Below are positions 31,118 through 33,312 of a stretch of 33,312 bases of DNA, in pieces; position 1 is the first letter of the stretch; every line of letters begins with the position of its first letter. The DNA is taken from positions 1-33,312 of the forward strand of contig JBKQTR010000297.1 of assembly GCA_052143095.1 (NCBI GenBank), in the 5' to 3' direction. The notes beneath the pieces are model-generated. The model searched no databases. It saw nothing but the letters and a program-made list of their open reading frames with translations, and was not told the origin of the DNA. The position numbers and the translations under genes were made by a program. Origin of the DNA: DAHUYF01 sp052143095. GTDB lineage: Bacteria; Pseudomonadota; Alphaproteobacteria; ATCC43930; CGMCC-115725.

Positions 31118-31972
31118 ATGGAAAGATCGAGCGACTACCGGGATCGCCTGCGGCGGCGATGGCGGCTTCGCGTTGCGCTCGCCGCAGCGCTCGTCGCCGC
31201 GCCGCTCGCCGGGAGCGAGGCAGCCGACGCGCCGTCCTATGCCGAGCACACCAAGACGGTCATCCTGCGGCTTCTTGCCGCCCGCGACTTCGCGCCCGCA
31301 GCGGGCTGCGAGCCGGTGGCACCCTGCGCCGGGCTGTTGGCGCTGCTGCGGGCCGGAGACTTCGCCGTCGTCGAGCCGGCCGAGCGCTCGGACCGGCCTG
31401 ACCTGCCAAGCTATCTGCGCGCGCGCAAGCGGTGCCCCGGCATCGATCCCGCGCGCATCACCGTCGCGCATCGCGTTTTCGCGGCGACGCGCGACTTCGC
31501 CGCCTATCGCCTCGACCTGCCGCAGCCGAGCCGCGGCGGCGACGAGACCTTCATCTTCCGCGCCCAGCATTACGTCCAGCTCGATCGCAGCGGCGCCGCG
31601 GCGGTGGCGGACGGGCCGGCGGCCTTGCTGCCCGGCACCTTCATCGCCATGGGCCTGCCGAGCTGCCGCCTCCTCGCCGCGGCGCGCGGCGAGGACGGCG
31701 ATTGGTTCGCCAAGCACAACGCGGTTGCAGACGGCGATCACGCGAGCGAGCTGCTGCGGCTCGACGGCCGTTATGTCGTGCTCAACCTCGCGCCGATCGC
31801 AGCACCACGCCAGCCCAAGGCGCATTGGTGGTACGTGCTCGAGCTCTGGGACCTCGGCGCCCATGCCGATGCCGATCGGCGCGGGCAGTGCCGTGTCTAT
31901 TCGTTCGGCTACAAGCCCGCGGCACCACCGCTCGGCCTCAGCGGCGCCGCCGCGCCATCCTCGCCGGGCTGA
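31118..31972 (+). CDS. secreted hypothetical protein
   Basis: 284 residues, no family recognised. The start has the form of a Sec signal peptide: a basic n-region (DYRDRLRRRWRLR), a hydrophobic core (VALAAALVAAPLAG) and a likely cut after SEA or EAA. The mature part has four well-spaced cysteines (GCEPVAPC, KRCPG, PSCRL, GQCRVYS), compatible with disulfides in the periplasm, and aromatic-rich strands near the end (HWWYVLELWDLG). CAGGAG precedes the ATG. It is convergent with the DUF155 gene; the 36 bp between contain the palindrome AGCCCGGGCT. I infer a periplasmic protein and cannot say more. Confidence 0.75.
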   Translation: MERSSDYRDRLRRRWRLRVALAAALVAAPLAGSEAADAPSYAEHTKTVILRLLAARDFAPAAGCEPVAPCAGLLALLRAGDFAVVEPAERSDRPDLPSYLRARKRCPGIDPARITVAHRVFAATRDFAAYRLDLPQPSRGGDETFIFRAQHYVQLDRSGAAAVADGPAALLPGTFIAMGLPSCRLLAAARGEDGDWFAKHNAVADGDHASELLRLDGRYVVLNLAPIAAPRQPKAHWWYVLELWDLGAHADADRRGQCRVYSFGYKPAAPPLGLSGAAAPSSPG

Positions 31973-32008
31973 GTACCCGGCGCCTGTCTAGCTCTAGCCC
32001 GGGCTGGC

Positions 32009-32815
32009 CTAAGAGCCGTGCAGGCGCAGCACGATGTCGCCGATGCTCAGCAGGATCTCGATGAGGATGAGGCCGATGATGTACCATTCGAGCCGGGTGC
32101 TGCGCTGGTTCTGCACGAGATCGAGGATGGTGCCGACGGTCTCGTTGATGAGCGCGAGCTTGCCTTCCAGCCCGTGGCTGCGCTCGGCCAGCTCGTACTC
32201 GTCCTCGAGCCGGGCATAGAGCCGCTCCAGCCCCGGGTGGTCCCAGAGCACGTCGGGTTTCTCCTCCATCTCGACGCGCCCGACCATGCGGTGCTGGGTC
32301 AGCAGCACGCCGCCGATCTGCTGCAGCAGCTGGCGCGCCTGATAGCCGGTGCGGCCGGCGCGCTGAAGTTGCTCGGCGAGCGGCTCGATGCGGTCGAAGG
32401 CGGCGGCGATGCGGCTTTCGTAATGCGACAGGATCAGGCTCTTCGACAGCACGTTGGCGACGATCTGCAGCCGCTCGGCCGAGGCCTCCTTGAGGATGAT
32501 GGCGCCTGACGGATCGACCTGGTCGTCGGCACCGGGCTTGATCAGGATCTGCGCCTGGTCGGTCTCGGGCGTGGCGGCGGGCTGGTTGATGCGCGGCCCG
32601 AGCGAGCGCACGACATCGTCCTCCTCGATCGCCGAAAGGCCGGCGAAGACGGCGACGCCGTAGCGGAACAGGAAGGCGATGCCGTCGCGGCCGATGCGCA
32701 GGGTGAGCGGGTTGGTGGCGATGGTGTCGTCGCGCTCGAGCCCGCGCGTGTCGAGGCGCTCGCCGAGCAATAGGGCCCGGACCGGCATGGAGGTCGTAGG
32801 GGTGGGCGCGTCCAT
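32009..32815 (-). CDS. DUF155 (RMND1/YagE-like) membrane protein
   Basis: 268 residues. RALLLGERLDTRGLE, then GIAFLFRYGVAVFAGLSAIE and, further on, SKSLILSHYESRIAAAFDRI are the signature blocks of DUF155, the family of yeast Rmd1/Sif2 and human RMND1. The C-terminal half is helical (ERLYARLEDEYELAERSHGL, then INETVGTILDLVQNQRSTRL) and ends in one membrane helix (WYIIGLILIEILLSIGDIVL). The bacterial function is unknown; mitochondrial relatives support translation or attach to the inner membrane. The ATG at 32815 was chosen because the domain starts soon after and GGGAG lies upstream; a longer reading to 32929 has only basic filler. It diverges from the small gene at 32992 across the DnaA boxes. 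Confidence 0.88.
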   Translation of the reverse strand: MDAPTPTTSMPVRALLLGERLDTRGLERDDTIATNPLTLRIGRDGIAFLFRYGVAVFAGLSAIEEDDVVRSLGPRINQPAATPETDQAQILIKPGADDQVDPSGAIILKEASAERLQIVANVLSKSLILSHYESRIAAAFDRIEPLAEQLQRAGRTGYQARQLLQQIGGVLLTQHRMVGRVEMEEKPDVLWDHPGLERLYARLEDEYELAERSHGLEGKLALINETVGTILDLVQNQRSTRLEWYIIGLILIEILLSIGDIVLRLHGS

Positions 32816-32932
32816 GCGTCGGTGCAACTCCCGCGATCGGCTAAGGGCAAATCTTGCCCTGCCGGCGGCCCATGGACAACCCTCGCCATCGTGGTATGAA
32901 TCACCGCGCCGGCAAGCGCGTCGCCGCAAAAG

Positions 32933-32954
32933 TTATCCACAAAAGTTATCCACA
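32933..32954 (+). promoter_or_regulatory. two tandem perfect DnaA boxes
   Basis: TTATCCACA occurs at 32933-32941 and again at 32946-32954, as two copies of a 13-bp unit AAAGTTATCCACA. Both match the strongest DnaA-box consensus exactly. They lie in the divergent gap between the DUF155 gene (starting 32815) and the small gene at 32992. Confidence 0.75.
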
Positions 32955-32991
32955 AGCGACAAACGGCGCGCGGCCGAGGGAGAGCAGAACC

Positions 32992-33171
32992 ATGATCGAT
33001 CGTCCCGGGAGTATTGCCTATCTACGCCGCATGGCCGAGCGTTGCCGCAGCGCTGCAAAGGAGCTGAGCGGCGAGGAGGCGCGCGATCTCGTCGACCTCG
33101 CCCAGCGCTGCGAAGAGCGGCTTGCCGACCGTGCGCGCGTCAGCGAGCTCGTCGCTTCCGAGGAGGATTGA
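32992..33171 (+). CDS. small charged helical protein, unknown
   Basis: A 59-residue protein (MIDRPGSIAYLRRMAERCRS, AAKELSGEEARDLVDLAQRC, EERLADRARVSELVASEED). The composition predicts two amphipathic helices; two Cys are 21 residues apart. Similar short proteins are common as unannotated genes in alphaproteobacteria. GAGGGAGAG precedes the ATG, which supports this start over in-frame upstream ones that would run through the DnaA boxes. It starts 37 bp after the second DnaA box, so replication-linked control is possible. Confidence 0.65.
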   Translation: MIDRPGSIAYLRRMAERCRSAAKELSGEEARDLVDLAQRCEERLADRARVSELVASEED

Positions 33172-33204
33172 CCGCGCCGGAATAGCGCGCGGCATGCGCG
33201 CCGT

Positions 33205-33312
33205 GCGTCCTTCGAGACGCGGCGCTTTGCGCCGCTCCTCAGGATGAGGTGAGATCCAATCGGGCATCAACGGCCGATGCCATTCTCCATGTTCCTCGTC
33301 CTGAGGAGCGCC
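33205..33312. repeat. palindromic intergenic repeat, cut by the window end
   Basis: CGTCCTTCGAGACGCGGCGC, then hairpin GGCGC-TTT-GCGCC. CTCCTCAGGATGAGG (33235-33249) is mirrored by CCTCGTCCTGAGGAG (33294-33308) with one mismatch. The CCTTCGAGACG...CTCCTCAGGATGAGG pattern belongs to a widespread dispersed repeat in alphaproteobacterial chromosomes. No gene is seen after 33171. Confidence 0.7.

Overview
The window is GC-rich DNA (roughly two thirds G+C) with tightly packed genes, Shine-Dalgarno sites of the GGAGG type, many short stop/start overlaps, a CIRCE-controlled groESL pair and short palindromic intergenic repeats of a kind familiar from alphaproteobacteria. I read it as chromosomal DNA of an alphaproteobacterium (Rhodospirillales or Hyphomicrobiales type). 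Genus cannot be fixed from this sequence, and no phage, transposase or CRISPR genes are seen.

Layout. (1) 1-1750: housekeeping genes, namely the start of folE and apaG on the minus strand, an alpha/beta hydrolase and tRNA-Gly(CCC). (2) 1806-13931: a large catabolic and uptake locus. A solute-binding-protein-like gene without signal peptide and a GntR regulator with two winged helices converge. Divergent from the regulator runs a long plus-strand series: ABC ATPase, two permeases, two SDR dehydrogenases, a Tat-exported binding protein, a strong hairpin terminator, a second ABC ATPase, a 15-codon mini-ORF, a cupin, a CE4 deacetylase, a small MCGLCG protein and a CobW-type metallochaperone GTPase. 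The simplest reading is import of a small, probably amine- or amide-containing compound, oxidation by SDRs and deacylation by a metal-dependent deacetylase. (3) 14215-14877: a DJ-1/PfpI protein. (4) 14917-21555: two divergent operons around a symmetric promoter region near 19 kb. On the minus strand are an SDR, a GST and a molybdopterin oxidoreductase. On the plus strand are a truncated acyl-CoA synthetase remnant, a paralogous SDR and an HCCA-isomerase-like protein, followed by an HxlR regulator. Both SDRs have lost the catalytic tyrosine. (5) 21617-26035: a transglutaminase-like protein without its catalytic histidine, two small membrane-anchored proteins, a histidine-rich small protein, groEL, groES with CIRCE, and a 35-codon membrane ORF ending inside CIRCE. 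(6) 26417-29677: an HxlR regulator with a duplicated operator-like site and an EmrAB-type efflux pair. (7) 29768-33312: a DUF302 protein, a histidine phosphatase, a secreted hypothetical protein, a DUF155 membrane protein, two perfect tandem DnaA boxes, a small hypothetical protein and a palindromic repeat cut by the window end.

Most interesting for follow-up are the unequal pair of ABC ATPases (one with a degenerate H-loop), the cytoplasmic binding-protein homologue beside a two-headed GntR regulator, the CE4/MCGLCG/CobW set, the tyrosine-less SDR pair around a shared operator-like dyad, the membrane mini-ORF overlapping CIRCE, and the tandem DnaA boxes. All function calls come from reading motifs by eye; no database search was run.
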